DNA of 59,256 nucleotides, taken from Lentisphaeria bacterium (GTDB lineage: Bacteria; Verrucomicrobiota; Lentisphaeria; Victivallales; Victivallaceae). This document shows positions 48,771-58,745 of the stretch, piece after piece. Where the stretch lies: the NCBI GenBank assembly GCA_017507125.1, contig JAFWBQ010000095.1, positions 1 to 59,256 on the forward strand, read 5' to 3'. Numbering within the stretch: position 1 is the first letter of the stretch; each line of letters opens with the position of its first letter. Made by a program: the position numbers and the translations under genes. Below the pieces are notes generated by a model, which made no database searches, was not told the DNA's origin, and worked only from the letters and a program-made list of their open reading frames with translations.

Positions 48771-50212
48771 TCGGCAGCTCCGAAAGCGGCGGTGACTTCA
48801 AAGAGTTTTTCCTCCGCCAGATGGGGCGCCATGAACTGGACTCCCACAGGCATACCGCTTTCAGGATCGGTGCCGCAGGGCATGCTCAATCCGCAGTTGC
48901 CTGAGATATTGAGAGCGATGGTGAAGATGTCAGAAAGATACATCTGCAAGGGATCGCTCTTGGCGCCGAATTTGAACGCCACAGCAGGAGTCACAGGGGT
49001 CATGAGGATATCGCACTTTTCAAAGGCTTCGGCAAAGTCCTTGCGGATCAGAGTCCTGACCTTCTGGGCGCGCAGATAGTAGGCGTCATAGTAGCCGCTG
49101 GAAAGAACGTAGGTTCCCAGCAGGATCCGGCGCTTCACCTCGTTGCCGAATCCGGCACCGCGGCTCTTGAAGTAGGTCTCGTTGAGGTCGCCGGCTTCCA
49201 CCCGGGCGCCGTAGCGCATACCGTCAAAGCGGGCGAGGTTGGCGCTTGCTTCAGCGGTGGCAAGGATGTAGTAAACGGTGACGGCGTATTTTGAGTGAGG
49301 CAGAGAAACGTCAACGATCTCGCCCCCCAGAGCTTTCACCTTTTCAATGGCTTTATCCAGCTCTTCTTTCACCCCTGCATCAAGACCGGAAGTAAAATAC
49401 TCTTTGGGCAGTCCCACCTTCACCCCCGCAAGGGAGCGTGCCTCAGCGCCTCTGAGGGCGGCGGCGGCAAAATCGGGGACAGCTTCGTCCAGACTGGTGG
49501 AGTCCAGGGGATCTTTGCCGGAAATGATGGAACTCAATATGGCAGAGTCCACCACGTCGTTTGTCATGGGACCGATCTGGTCAAGACTTGAAGCAAAAGC
49601 CACAAGTCCGCTGCGTGAGACGCGGCCGTAGGTGGGTTTGACCCCCACGATGCCGCAGAAAGCCGCAGGCTGACGGATGGAGCCGCCGGTGTCGCTGCCC
49701 AGTGCCGCAGGAACGAATCCTGCCGCCACAGCCGCTGCGGAACCGCCGGAGGAACCGCCGGGGACCCGGCTGGTGTCCAGAGGGTTGCAGGTTCTTTTCA
49801 CCGCGCTGTTTTCGCAGCTGGAACCCATGGCGAACTCATCCATATTGAGTCTGCCGAAGGGGATGAAACCTTTGGCAGTGAGCTTGTTGACTGCGGTGGC
49901 AGAGTAGGGTGAAACCACCTTCTCAAGGATCTTTGAGGCGCAGGAGCAGGTTTCGCCTGTCACGCAGATGTTGTCCTTGATGCCGATGGGGATCCCGTCC
50001 CAGGCGCTGAGGGCTTTCCCCTCTTTGCGGCGGGCGTCTGATTCGGCGGCAAGGGTCATGATCTTATCGGCGTCGTACTTGATGAATGCGCCGATCTCGC
50101 CATCCTTTGCCGCGACGGCATCAAGACAGCGGCGGCAAAGTTCGACGGAAGTGAGCTTGCCGGATTTCAACTCTTCAGCAAGAGCGTGGATGGTAAAATT
50201 CTTGTCTGCCAT
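48767..50212 (-). CDS. gatA: Asp-tRNA(Asn)/Glu-tRNA(Gln) amidotransferase subunit A
   Basis: 481 aa. Amidase subunit that releases ammonia from glutamine for GatB. The Ser-Ser-Lys catalytic set is visible: the Lys in GIPIGIKDNICV and the Ser pair in GGSSGGSAAAVAAG. GSDTGGSIRQPAAFCG is the next conserved block. Follows gatC by 4 nt. gatB is absent from the window, so the complex is split over two loci. Confidence 0.96.
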   Translation of the reverse strand: MADKNFTIHALAEELKSGKLTSVELCRRCLDAVAAKDGEIGAFIKYDADKIMTLAAESDARRKEGKALSAWDGIPIGIKDNICVTGETCSCASKILEKVVSPYSATAVNKLTAKGFIPFGRLNMDEFAMGSSCENSAVKRTCNPLDTSRVPGGSSGGSAAAVAAGFVPAALGSDTGGSIRQPAAFCGIVGVKPTYGRVSRSGLVAFASSLDQIGPMTNDVVDSAILSSIISGKDPLDSTSLDEAVPDFAAAALRGAEARSLAGVKVGLPKEYFTSGLDAGVKEELDKAIEKVKALGGEIVDVSLPHSKYAVTVYYILATAEASANLARFDGMRYGARVEAGDLNETYFKSRGAGFGNEVKRRILLGTYVLSSGYYDAYYLRAQKVRTLIRKDFAEAFEKCDILMTPVTPAVAFKFGAKSDPLQMYLSDIFTIALNISGNCGLSMPCGTDPESGMPVGVQFMAPHLAEEKLFEVTAAFGAAE

Positions 50213-50216
50213 AATA

Positions 50217-50525
50217 TCAACTCTCCGATCCCGGCATGACCCGGGGGAGCCGGATCAGTTCGCCGCTGACCACGCCGGGGGCGTTGGCAAGCATGGTCTC
50301 TCTGGGGTAGGAGGGTTTGACTTCATCCTCGCGCCAGACGTTGGAGCAGACAGAAGCGTGAGCCGTGGGCTCGACGCCTTCCACATCCACCTCAGAGAGT
50401 TCAGCGATGTAGTTGACGATATTGCCCAGATCGGCGCCGAAAGCCTCCTTCTGTTCAGGAGTCAGCTCGAGCCGGGCAAGATCAGCCACATAGTCGATGT
50501 CAAGTTTAACTTCAGCCATGATCAT
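50217..50525 (-). CDS. gatC: Asp-tRNA(Asn)/Glu-tRNA(Gln) amidotransferase subunit C
   Basis: 102 aa. Belt-like stabiliser of the GatA-GatB pair. The pattern [19 protein letters not shown] is typical of GatC, as is the C-terminal RETMLANAP. The ATG at 50525 overlaps the pfp stop by 4 nt; another ATG two codons on is also possible. Confidence 0.93.
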   Translation of the reverse strand: MIMAEVKLDIDYVADLARLELTPEQKEAFGADLGNIVNYIAELSEVDVEGVEPTAHASVCSNVWREDEVKPSYPRETMLANAPGVVSGELIRLPRVMPGSES

Positions 50526-52171
50526 GCTTTTTCCAGCGTCAATGTGCAGGTGACCAGGTCGCAGACTTCAGCAGGACCGAAGTACTGGATGGGACCGGGA
50601 TAGATGTAGCTGGTTTCCACAGCCCAGGCTTCGCGGTTGGCGGCAAAGGTCTTGAAGGGTTTGCCGTCAAGTTCCACCAGAGCCTTGCGGATCACGGGCT
50701 TGTCCTCGCCGTGACGGCGCTCGATGTTCATCATCATGGTGATGGGAATACCACCGGCGATCCATTCGTCAGCGTTCTTGATGGTGTTGCGGACGCTTGA
50801 CATGTAACCGGTCTTGCCGGCACCGATGAGGGCGGCGGCGTTGTAACCCAGACTGTAGCAGTAGTCGGCGTCGTAGTTGGAGGGAGCGGCGCAGCGGCCT
50901 TCATAGCCGAAGAAGTGGGTCTGAGCGGCGAATTTGCCGGTGTAGGTTCCGGCGGCTTTGCGCTCTTTCAGCTTCTTGCCCACCATTTCGGCGAGCATCT
51001 TTTCGGTTTCGATGAGAGAGACCTGAACGTTGCCGTGGGGGTCGCGGTCATTGCAGAGCTGCTTGCGGATGCCGTCGGGCAGAGAGGCGAAGACCTTGGC
51101 GCTGCCGGCGGTGAGTTTGGCTTCAGCGAAGGCGACTTTAGCGGCTGCGTCAGCTTCGGCGATGGAGCTGTCGATGTGGGCGAAGATGTCGTTGAGTTCG
51201 GCGATGAGAACTTTGATCTCAGGGATGAATTCAACCAGACCTTCGGGGATCAGAGCGATACCGAAGTTCATCTTGTTGGCGGCGCGGGCGGCGACCACAT
51301 CGGTGATGCCGGTGACGATTTCGTCAAGGGTCATCTTCTTTTCAGCCACTTCCTCAGAGATGATGGCGACGTTGGGCTGGGTTTGAAGAGCGCACTCAAG
51401 GGCGATGTGAGAAGCGGAACGGCCCATGAGCTTGATGAAGTGCCAGTATTTCTTGGCGGAGTTGGCGTCGCGGCCGATGTTGCCGATAAGCTCGGAGTAG
51501 ACGCGGCAGGCGGTGTCAAAACCGAAAGAGGCTTCGATCCACTCGTTCTTGAGGTCGCCGTCAATGGTCTTGGGGCAGCCGATGACCTGGATACCGATCT
51601 TGTTGGCTTTGAAATACTCAGCCAGCACACAGGCGTTGGTGTTGGAGTCGTCGCCGCCGATGATGACCAGAGCGGTGATGCCGCGCTCTTCGCAGCTCTT
51701 GCGGGCGGCTTCAAACTGTTCGGGGGTTTCCAGCTTGGTACGGCCGGAACCGATGATGTCAAAACCGCCGGTGTTGCGGTAGGCGTCGATGATGTCAGAG
51801 GTCAGTTCCATGGCTTCATCTTTGACCAGACCGTCAGGTCCTTTGAGGAATCCGTAGAGTTTGGAGTCAGCGTTGAGGGATTTGATACCGTCAAAGAGAC
51901 CGGCGATGACGTTGTGTCCGCCGGGAGCCTGTCCGCCGGAAAGGATCACACCCACGTTGAGGGCGGCACCGGCGGCGCCGGTTCCCTGGGCGAAGGTCAG
52001 CACGGGGCTGCCGAAGGTGTTGGGGAAGAGAGCCTTGATCTGCTCCACATTGTCAGCGGCGGTGGTGGGTTCACCGGCAGTCACAGCCACATTGGCGCCC
52101 TTGCGGAGCGCGGGGGGAAGTTTGGGGGCGTAGGCGGCCCGGACCTTCTGAAGAGGAGAGATAACTTTCAT
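50522..52171 (-). CDS. pfp: Pyrophosphate-dependent 6-phosphofructokinase (long form)
   Basis: 549 aa, the long clade of PPi-PFK found in plants, spirochaetes and PVC bacteria. It phosphorylates fructose 6-phosphate reversibly with pyrophosphate. The motif IIGGDDSN (about 170-178) has Asp where ATP-dependent enzymes have Gly, which marks PPi use; PKTIDGDL is the substrate block and [14 protein letters not shown] the phosphate loop. Heads the operon with gatCA, ruvC, ligA and truB. Confidence 0.95.
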   Translation of the reverse strand: MKVISPLQKVRAAYAPKLPPALRKGANVAVTAGEPTTAADNVEQIKALFPNTFGSPVLTFAQGTGAAGAALNVGVILSGGQAPGGHNVIAGLFDGIKSLNADSKLYGFLKGPDGLVKDEAMELTSDIIDAYRNTGGFDIIGSGRTKLETPEQFEAARKSCEERGITALVIIGGDDSNTNACVLAEYFKANKIGIQVIGCPKTIDGDLKNEWIEASFGFDTACRVYSELIGNIGRDANSAKKYWHFIKLMGRSASHIALECALQTQPNVAIISEEVAEKKMTLDEIVTGITDVVAARAANKMNFGIALIPEGLVEFIPEIKVLIAELNDIFAHIDSSIAEADAAAKVAFAEAKLTAGSAKVFASLPDGIRKQLCNDRDPHGNVQVSLIETEKMLAEMVGKKLKERKAAGTYTGKFAAQTHFFGYEGRCAAPSNYDADYCYSLGYNAAALIGAGKTGYMSSVRNTIKNADEWIAGGIPITMMMNIERRHGEDKPVIRKALVELDGKPFKTFAANREAWAVETSYIYPGPIQYFGPAEVCDLVTCTLTLEKA

Positions 52172-52218
52172 TTTTGAATCCTTTCTTTATAATTCAAGGT
52201 TGAAACAGTCATTTATAT

Positions 52219-52247
52219 AAAATAACACCGGAAGTGTCATTTATCAA
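52219..52247 (-). promoter_or_regulatory. Promoter for the pfp operon, within a hairpin
   Basis: Minus strand: TTGATA (52247-52242), 17-nt spacer, TATTTT (52224-52219). AACACCGG (52224-52231) and CCGGTGTT (52254-52261) form an 8-bp stem around the spacer, with T8 on the plus strand at 52258-52268 and T-rich bases on the minus side, so the same DNA may also end transcripts from the solute-binding-protein gene. Confidence 0.5.
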
Positions 52248-52308
52248 GCAATCCCGGTGTTTTTTTTGCCATTGGAAAGCTCTTCCTGAAGGCAGTAAAA
52301 AAGATGTG

Positions 52309-53817
52309 TTATTTCCTGCGATTCAGATGAGAGGTGAACTTTTCAACATGATGACGGATCCTTTCACTGATTCTGCCGCAATCTTTCTCAGGGTCAAGGA
52401 TATCTCTGGAATAGGAGAAGTATACTGCAATAAGCAGATCAACAAGAGCTTCCTCTTTGCGGGGAAATACTTCGATCATTCTGCTTGATTTCAGGATACT
52501 GTCAACGATCTTGCGCTGTTCTTCAGATGCTCTTTTTTGATTCTGCACAGGCTTACCGGCAATGATTCGGCTGCTGTTGAAAAGGATGTATTCCCAGGCA
52601 GCGTCCCGGACAACGGGATTTTTGATGAGAGAACTTATGCCGGCAGTAAAAGATGTGATCCCGGTGCCCCGGTGCCGGACTCCATTGGAATCCGGGGGAC
52701 CGAAGGGCAGAGGTACAACTGACAGATTGGGGGAAATATTTCCGGAAAGAAAATCATTTTCAGTTCCGTGAATGATGTAAAGAGCGGAACGTTCATTGCC
52801 ATTCGGATAGTATTTACCGTTACTCATGTCTTTTCTGTGTTCAAAGAGTTTGAAATAAAAGGTTAAGGCCTTCCGGAAGGCTTCAGAGTCAATATTCCAG
52901 CTCACGTTGCCGGTGGTTCTGTCACGTTCCACAACCTTGCCCCCTGCGGCGCGGATGAACGCGCAAAGATCTTCACAGCGGTCAGCCCGCCGGAAAGCGG
53001 GATCAGCAGCGCCGTGCTCCCTGAGCTGACGGCAGATATCAAGCATATCCTCCCAGGTCCAATCCGCCGTGGGAAAGGGAATGTTGTATCGCCGGAAGAC
53101 TTTCGGATCATAAGCCACCATCTGGTAGTGAATGCCGCAGGGAAGTGCCCAGTACTGCTCCGGTTCACTGCCGGAACGGGAGCAGTAAACAAGAGTTCTG
53201 ATCTTTGAGGGCAGGAGTTGACGGAAAAGTTTTTCGCGCTCTTCCGGGGGCATGTCATTGATATATTTATCCAGAGGATAAAAAAGAGCGCTTTCAATAT
53301 AATCTGCCGTTTGAAGATGAGTGCTCCAAATCACATCGGGAGCGGATTTGTAATGGATGCGCCAGGAGAGACCGTCCACCTTGCGTTCTTTCAATTTTCC
53401 GCCTTTTATCAGAGCAAACACTTTGCTCAGCCGGTTTCCGACCTGCCACAACTCAGGTTCAGATTTGCCGCTGTCAACGATCGTCTTACTGAAACCTTGA
53501 AAGAATTTCAGGCGGAGTTCAACATTTTGCCAGTCAAACCTGCCGTATTTTGCCGGATCAGCCTTGTAGACAGAGGCATACTTTTTCCGGAGTATCTCCG
53601 GATACTTTTTTATAAAATCACGGTGGAATTCGCGATTTGATGCCACATTCAGTTCAATAACGGTTTTTCCGGTGGCAGGATCGGTGAAAACCCGGCTGGG
53701 TTCAGAGAGATTCTTTACCTGGCCCAGTCGGAACAGGAAAACACTGAGGAAGATGACTGCCGCTGCAATGACGGCTGTGATGACAACTGCAACGGTAATT
53801 TTTTTTCTGCTGCTCAT
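52309..53817 (-). CDS. Membrane-anchored extracellular solute-binding protein
   Basis: 502 aa. A single N-terminal membrane helix (residues 8-30) without lipobox anchors it. The rest has the ABC sugar-binding (cluster B) fold: WALPCGIHYQMVAYDPKVFRRYNIPFPTADWTWEDM and, near the end, ITSFTAGISSLIKNPVVRDAAWEYILF in parts. Such proteins bring oligosaccharides to an ABC permease. No permease or ATPase genes flank it, and it has its own promoter, so it is an orphan that may serve a distant transporter or act as a sensor. Confidence 0.8.
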   Translation of the reverse strand: MSSRKKITVAVVITAVIAAAVIFLSVFLFRLGQVKNLSEPSRVFTDPATGKTVIELNVASNREFHRDFIKKYPEILRKKYASVYKADPAKYGRFDWQNVELRLKFFQGFSKTIVDSGKSEPELWQVGNRLSKVFALIKGGKLKERKVDGLSWRIHYKSAPDVIWSTHLQTADYIESALFYPLDKYINDMPPEEREKLFRQLLPSKIRTLVYCSRSGSEPEQYWALPCGIHYQMVAYDPKVFRRYNIPFPTADWTWEDMLDICRQLREHGAADPAFRRADRCEDLCAFIRAAGGKVVERDRTTGNVSWNIDSEAFRKALTFYFKLFEHRKDMSNGKYYPNGNERSALYIIHGTENDFLSGNISPNLSVVPLPFGPPDSNGVRHRGTGITSFTAGISSLIKNPVVRDAAWEYILFNSSRIIAGKPVQNQKRASEEQRKIVDSILKSSRMIEVFPRKEEALVDLLIAVYFSYSRDILDPEKDCGRISERIRHHVEKFTSHLNRRK

Positions 53818-53878
53818 ACTTCAGCTCCTTTGAAGATAAAATAGTAAACTGAGAATAAAAGTGAAGTCAGGATGTTAT

Positions 53879-53906
53879 AATATATCCTGTGAAAAAATAT
53901 TTGCAA
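53879..53906 (-). promoter_or_regulatory. Promoter for the solute-binding protein
   Basis: Minus strand: TTGCAA (53906-53901), 16-nt spacer, TATATT (53884-53879). Confidence 0.5.
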
Positions 53907-53925
53907 GTTTTTATAAGACTTTTTC

Positions 53926-53960
53926 AAAAAAAGATCCTGTGAAAATGGCACAGGATCTTT
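53926..53960 (-). terminator. Terminator of nadB-pcnB
   Basis: AAAGATCCTGTG/CACAGGATCTTT, 12-bp perfect stem with a 7-nt loop, followed by a T run on the minus strand. Confidence 0.85.
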
Positions 53961-53977
53961 TACAACAGGAAATATTT

Positions 53978-55231
53978 TTATTGTTCTCCGCTGTCCTTGG
54001 GTTTGCGGCTCCGGCGGCGGCGGGATTTGCCGTTTGAGTTTTTGCCCCGGGGGGCGTGTTCGGCAAGGGGGAGCGGCCACTCCCGGTCGGTCTGTTCGGG
54101 GTCGCCCCCGTCCACAGCGGCACGGATGATCTTCAACTCTCTTGCGTTGGGATAGGAGCGTGACGTGTAAAGTTCTCTGGGGCACTTTCCCTGATCGAAG
54201 ATCGCCTGAAGCGTCAGGATCTTTTCCGCCGACAAATTGAGCCGGATCATCATGTGGAGCGGCAGAAAGATCTTTTCAAGGACCCCGTTTGCAGCTCCTC
54301 CGCACTTCCGGGAGGGAAGGGGATCACCGGGGGCGATGCCCAGGGCTTCTTCCATAAAGGGAAGCGCCACACATGCCATGGCGAGAGAGACGCTGTTACG
54401 GTAGCGTCCCTCATCCAGACGGCAGTTGCGTTCATAAAGAAGTTCAAGGGCGCGGTCCATGACGGGGGTATCCCAGTGATGGTTGAGTTCCGGCAGAAAA
54501 TACTCCAGAAGTCCGTAGTCGTGGAATGCCCTCAGATGACGGTCGCCGCAGCAGGAGCCGAAGATCTTTTCCAGTTCCAGAGCCAATCGTGACGGCGATG
54601 CCAGTTTCAACAGCTCCAGCCTGCTGAAAAGAGCGTTTTCAGTGGCGGAGTCGAGAGTGAAGTCAAACTGCCCCACCAGTTTCAGCGCCCGGAGCATCCG
54701 CACCGGATCCTCTTCAAAGCGCAGCGCCGGTTCCCCGATGGCGCGGACGGTGCGGGATCTGATATCCGCAAGTCCCATGCCGGTATGGTCATAAAGTTCC
54801 CCGTTCACCGGATCGTAGAAGAGGGCGTTGACGGTGAAGTCCCGCCGCCAGGCATCCTCCACGGCGGTTCCCCAGGAGTTGTCGGAAAGGATGAGATTTT
54901 CTGAAAGCTCCTCCGGATCGCTGCTCTCTTTGGCAGGTGCCGCCGCTGTTTCCGACGGAGCCTTTCTGAAAGTGCTGACTTCAAAAAGCTCCCCTTTGAA
55001 AGTCACATGGGTCAGACGGAACCTTTTGCCGATGATCCGGGCGCTGCGGCGTCCGAAGAGCTGCCGCACCTCCTCAGGGGTGGCGGAGCATCCGATGTCA
55101 AAATCTTTTGGGGTGCGCTCAAGGAGCAGATCCCGGATGGCGCCGCCCACGATGTAGGCTTCATATCCGGACTCCTGTAAAGTGGTGACCACATGGCGGG
55201 CTCCGGCGGAAATGGGGAGATTGATCTTCAT
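53978..55231 (-). CDS. pcnB: Poly(A) polymerase / CCA-adding-type nucleotidyltransferase (PcnB-like)
   Basis: 417 aa. Class II nucleotidyltransferase: YIVGGAIRDLLLERTPKDFDIG carries the GG and catalytic DxD, followed by RRFRLTHV-like IGKRFRLTHVTF, which is the poly(A) polymerase signature, and RRDFTVNALFYDP and EDPVRMLRALKL. The last 25 residues are a Lys/Arg-rich tail (SRRRRSRKPKDSG), as in PcnB, where it aids RNA binding. It would add poly(A) tails that mark RNA for decay. A CCA-adding role is the alternative. Starts 24 nt after nadB. Confidence 0.85.
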   Translation of the reverse strand: MKINLPISAGARHVVTTLQESGYEAYIVGGAIRDLLLERTPKDFDIGCSATPEEVRQLFGRRSARIIGKRFRLTHVTFKGELFEVSTFRKAPSETAAAPAKESSDPEELSENLILSDNSWGTAVEDAWRRDFTVNALFYDPVNGELYDHTGMGLADIRSRTVRAIGEPALRFEEDPVRMLRALKLVGQFDFTLDSATENALFSRLELLKLASPSRLALELEKIFGSCCGDRHLRAFHDYGLLEYFLPELNHHWDTPVMDRALELLYERNCRLDEGRYRNSVSLAMACVALPFMEEALGIAPGDPLPSRKCGGAANGVLEKIFLPLHMMIRLNLSAEKILTLQAIFDQGKCPRELYTSRSYPNARELKIIRAAVDGGDPEQTDREWPLPLAEHAPRGKNSNGKSRRRRSRKPKDSGEQ

Positions 55232-55255
55232 TGCTCGTCGTTATCCTCAAAAAGT

Positions 55256-56908
55256 TCAGAACTTCCGCTGGATGACTGTATCTGCGCACTCCAGTTCCGG
55301 ATCAAGGAAGGGGTAATCCGCGTTGTAATGGAGCCCCCTGCTTTCGTGCCGGAGCAGTGAACAGTCGATGATCAGCTCTGCCACCGTAGCGATGTTCCGC
55401 AATTCTATCAGGTCGGCGGTGACAGTAAAGTCCCAGTAATATTTTTCTATTTCCTTGCGGATCAGTTTGATCCGGTTCTTGGCGCGTTCAAGGCGCTTGT
55501 TGGTGCGGTAGATGCCCACATAGTCCCACATGAACCGGCGGATCTCATCCCAGTTGTGGGCGATGACCACCTGTTCGTCGGAGTCGATGGCGTTGCCGCT
55601 GCGCCAGTTGAGGGAGTCCGCCTTTGTGGGGCGGCTCTCTTTGAAGCGTTCAAAGTTTTCATTGATGCTCTTTGCGGCGAAACGTGAAACCACCAGCGCC
55701 TCAAGAAGGCTGTTGGAAGCCAGACGGTTGGCTCCGTGGAGCCCGGTACAGGCGGTTTCGCCCACAGCATAGAGACCCTCGATGCTTGAGGCACCGTCGA
55801 TGCCGGTTTTGATGCCGCCGCACATGAAGCGCGCCGCAGGAACCACCGGGATCAGATCCTTTGCCATGTTGACCCCTGCTTCGAGACATTTTGCGAAAAT
55901 GTTGGGAAAACGGCGTTTAAGCTCCTCTTCTGAGTGCATTCTGATATCCAGATAGACGCACTCTTCGCCGGTGCGCTTCATTTCAGAGTCAATGGCTCTT
56001 GCCACCACATCCCTGGGGGCGAGACTTTTCATGGGGTGGTATTTGTGCATGAACTCCACCGGTTCAGCGTTCTTGTTTTCCCGGCACTTCAACACAGCCC
56101 CCTCGCCCCGGAGCGCTTCGCTGATGAGAAAGGAGCGGATCGTGGGGTGGTGGAGAATGGTGGGGTGGAACTGGACAAACTCCATGTTGGCGATCTCAGC
56201 TCCGGCGCGGTACGCCATGGCGATGCCTGAACCGCATGCCACATCGGGATTGCTGGTATAGAGATAGACCTTCCCGGTGCCGCCGCAGGCGATGACCGTT
56301 GCGGGAGCGAGGAAAGTGATGATCTTGTTCTTTTCGATATCCAGCACGTATGCCCCGAAACAGCGGTTGGGGGATTTTTTATCAAAACCGCAGCTGACCA
56401 CCAGATCCACGGCGATATGGTTTTCAAGGATGGTGATATTGGGACGCGCCTTGACGGCTGCCACCATGACCCGTTCCAGTTCGGCGCCGGTGATGTCCCC
56501 TGCGTGGAGCACCCGGCGTTTGTGATGCCCCCCCTCTCTGCCCAGGTCGAATTCGCTTCTGGCGTCGGTGTATCCCAGGTCGCCCCGGGTGGTGAATTTG
56601 GCTCCCAGTTCGATCAGTTCGGCGATGGCGGCGGGACCTTCTTCGACGATGGCGCGAACCACATCTTCTTTACAGAGTCCGGCGCCGGCGGTGAGAGTAT
56701 CTTCCACATGTTCATCAAAGGTGTCGAGTCTGTCCATGACACATGCGACGCCGCCCTGAGCCAGACGGCTGTTGCATTCGTCGATTTCCCTTTTGGTTAT
56801 GACTGCCACGCTCCGTCCGGATTTTGCCAGATGCAGAGCGCTTGAAAGTCCTGCCAAACCGCTGCCGATCACGATATGATCGTAATTTCTGATTTCACTG
56901 ATTTCCAT
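55256..56908 (-). CDS. nadB: L-aspartate oxidase
   Basis: 550 aa. First enzyme of de novo NAD synthesis; oxidises aspartate to iminoaspartate with FAD. The FAD-binding fold is at the N-terminus (HIVIGSGLAGLSSALHLAKSG), with SRLAQGGVACV and the active-site RDVVARAIDSEM. GLYAVGETACTGLHGANRLASNSLLEALV closes the FAD site. The C-terminal helical domain (HNWDEIRRFMWDYVGIYR) is complete. nadA and nadC are not in the window. Confidence 0.95.
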   Translation of the reverse strand: MEISEIRNYDHIVIGSGLAGLSSALHLAKSGRSVAVITKREIDECNSRLAQGGVACVMDRLDTFDEHVEDTLTAGAGLCKEDVVRAIVEEGPAAIAELIELGAKFTTRGDLGYTDARSEFDLGREGGHHKRRVLHAGDITGAELERVMVAAVKARPNITILENHIAVDLVVSCGFDKKSPNRCFGAYVLDIEKNKIITFLAPATVIACGGTGKVYLYTSNPDVACGSGIAMAYRAGAEIANMEFVQFHPTILHHPTIRSFLISEALRGEGAVLKCRENKNAEPVEFMHKYHPMKSLAPRDVVARAIDSEMKRTGEECVYLDIRMHSEEELKRRFPNIFAKCLEAGVNMAKDLIPVVPAARFMCGGIKTGIDGASSIEGLYAVGETACTGLHGANRLASNSLLEALVVSRFAAKSINENFERFKESRPTKADSLNWRSGNAIDSDEQVVIAHNWDEIRRFMWDYVGIYRTNKRLERAKNRIKLIRKEIEKYYWDFTVTADLIELRNIATVAELIIDCSLLRHESRGLHYNADYPFLDPELECADTVIQRKF

Positions 56909-56964
56909 CTTTAAAAAATTCCTGAAATTTTCAATCTTTTTTGTACGAAAACTTCTTTTTCAGG

Positions 56965-56993
56965 TTGCAGAAAAAATGTTCACGTTGTAAATT
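56965..56993 (+). promoter_or_regulatory. Promoter for lnt
   Basis: TTGCAG (56965-56970), 17-nt spacer, TAAATT (56988-56993). Confidence 0.5.
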
Positions 56994-57038
56994 ACACCGC
57001 GAACACACTTTTTTCAAACAGCAGGAGCGATTATTTTG

Positions 57039-58745
57039 ATGAGTTTTTTAAATAAAGAACAGAGAGACGGGATGAAAAAACTTTTCCGGGGCAGAGGGGT
57101 AGTTCCCAAAGCTCTGCTTTTCAGCTTTTCAGGAGGAGTTCTTTTTGCGGCGGCGCTTCCCCCTTTCAACTGGTGGTGGGCGGGATTTGCCGCCCTTGCG
57201 CCTCTGGTCTGGTGCGCCGCCCGTCTGGAGTGGAAACGCGCCGCTTTGTGCGGCTGGGTCTGGGGATTGGGATGGTCTCTTTTTGCTTTTCAGTTCCTGC
57301 GGGAAATAGAGTTCGTCGTTCCCTGGCTGCTGGCGCCGGTGCTGGCGCTGTGGCCCGCTGCCGCAGCGCTTCTCATTGCCGGAGCGGGAAGGGCGCTGCT
57401 CTACACGCCTGAGGCGCGTTCTGAGGAGTCCGAAAAACAGCAGGATTACCTTTCAAAGCGTCTGCCCTGGTACAGGACGCTCTTCTTCATTCTCATCGCC
57501 GCCGTGATCTATACCCTTGTGGAGTGGACAAGATCAAGGCTTTTCACCTGGAACGATCTTTCAGTCACCCAGTGGCAAAATCTGCCTTTCATCCAGATCT
57601 GTTCGGTGACAGGTTCCTACGGCGTCCTCTTTCTCACCGCTCTGGGGGGGGCCGCTCTGGGAAGCGTCACGCTGCGGTACGGTAAAATTTCTCTTGCAGG
57701 TGTTCTGCTGCTGCTGCTCTGCAACTGGGGATGGGGATATTACACACTGACAAAAAAAACTTATGTCGCCGGCAGAGAATGGAAAACCGCCCCGGTGCAG
57801 GGGGATCTTTCACAGCGGCGCCACGCCCGGGAAGGGGAGTTCAGAGAGGCGCTTGATACCTATATAAAACTGAGCTATCAGGCGGCGAAACTGGAGCCTT
57901 CTGTCATCATCTGGCCCGAAAGTGCCGTTCCCATGCCTCTGCGTTCTGCCCATCCTCTTGCCCTTGAGTACGCTGCAGCTTTCAAACAACTTATGAGCGA
58001 CTGCCGCAAACCCATGCTCATCGGGACGTTGGATTTTGCTCCGCCGCCTCCGGGGAAGAGGGGGTACGGCTTTACCAACAGTGCTCTTTATTTTGACGGC
58101 GGCGGTGTTTTGCGTTATAAATATGACAAGATCCACCGTGTGCCCTACGGGGAGTACATCCCTTTCCGGAGCCTTCTGCCTGAATTTTTCATCCGCATGA
58201 TCGACATGGGGCGGGATCTGACTCCGGGCACCAACAGGACTCCTCTGGAGATCCCCGGAGGGCCCAGAGTCAGCACCATCGTCTGTTATGAAGGGGTTTT
58301 CGGATATCTGACAAGAGATTTTGCCCGGCGCGGGGCAGAGGTGTTGACGGTTCTTTCCAACGACGCCTGGTATCCCCGAAGCAGTGAGCCTGAGCAGCAT
58401 CTTGCCAACGCGCTCATGCGTGCCGTTGAAACGGGTCTTCCCATGCTCCGCTGCGGCAACAACGGCGGCACCGGGGTGGTGGATCCTCAGGGCAGGCTTT
58501 ACGGATTTCTTGACGTCCCGGAGCAGCCGGGACGTGTTGAGATCAAGCGGGGACGCGCCGTGGGGCTCGTGACGGTCAGATACAGATCCGCCCCTGAATT
58601 CACCTTCTACGTCCGTTACGGGGAGTGGTTCATCGGAGTGCTTTTTCTGCTTCTGGCGGTGCTGGGCGGCACGGCATTTGTTTCACATCTGCGCTTCTGC
58701 CGCAAGCTCCCGGAGTCCGCGGCGGTCATCAAAAAACACCGCTGA
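57039..58745 (+). CDS. lnt: Apolipoprotein N-acyltransferase
   Basis: 568 aa from the ATG at 57039 (AGGAG 11 nt upstream); a TTG just before is also possible. Adds the third acyl chain to lipoproteins in the inner membrane. Six or seven membrane segments (about 25-230) precede a nitrilase domain with the triad E294 (WPESAVP), K364 (YDKIHRVPYGEY) and C416 (VCYEGVFG). A final membrane helix is at about 525-550. Indicates a Gram-negative envelope with triacylated lipoproteins. Divergent from nadB. Confidence 0.95.
   Translation: MSFLNKEQRDGMKKLFRGRGVVPKALLFSFSGGVLFAAALPPFNWWWAGFAALAPLVWCAARLEWKRAALCGWVWGLGWSLFAFQFLREIEFVVPWLLAPVLALWPAAAALLIAGAGRALLYTPEARSEESEKQQDYLSKRLPWYRTLFFILIAAVIYTLVEWTRSRLFTWNDLSVTQWQNLPFIQICSVTGSYGVLFLTALGGAALGSVTLRYGKISLAGVLLLLLCNWGWGYYTLTKKTYVAGREWKTAPVQGDLSQRRHAREGEFREALDTYIKLSYQAAKLEPSVIIWPESAVPMPLRSAHPLALEYAAAFKQLMSDCRKPMLIGTLDFAPPPPGKRGYGFTNSALYFDGGGVLRYKYDKIHRVPYGEYIPFRSLLPEFFIRMIDMGRDLTPGTNRTPLEIPGGPRVSTIVCYEGVFGYLTRDFARRGAEVLTVLSNDAWYPRSSEPEQHLANALMRAVETGLPMLRCGNNGGTGVVDPQGRLYGFLDVPEQPGRVEIKRGRAVGLVTVRYRSAPEFTFYVRYGEWFIGVLFLLLAVLGGTAFVSHLRFCRKLPESAAVIKKHR

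Noticed and set aside
50915..52177. 420-codon open frame opposite pfp
   Set aside because: Low-complexity Gly/Val/Asp text from the antisense of a conserved enzyme.
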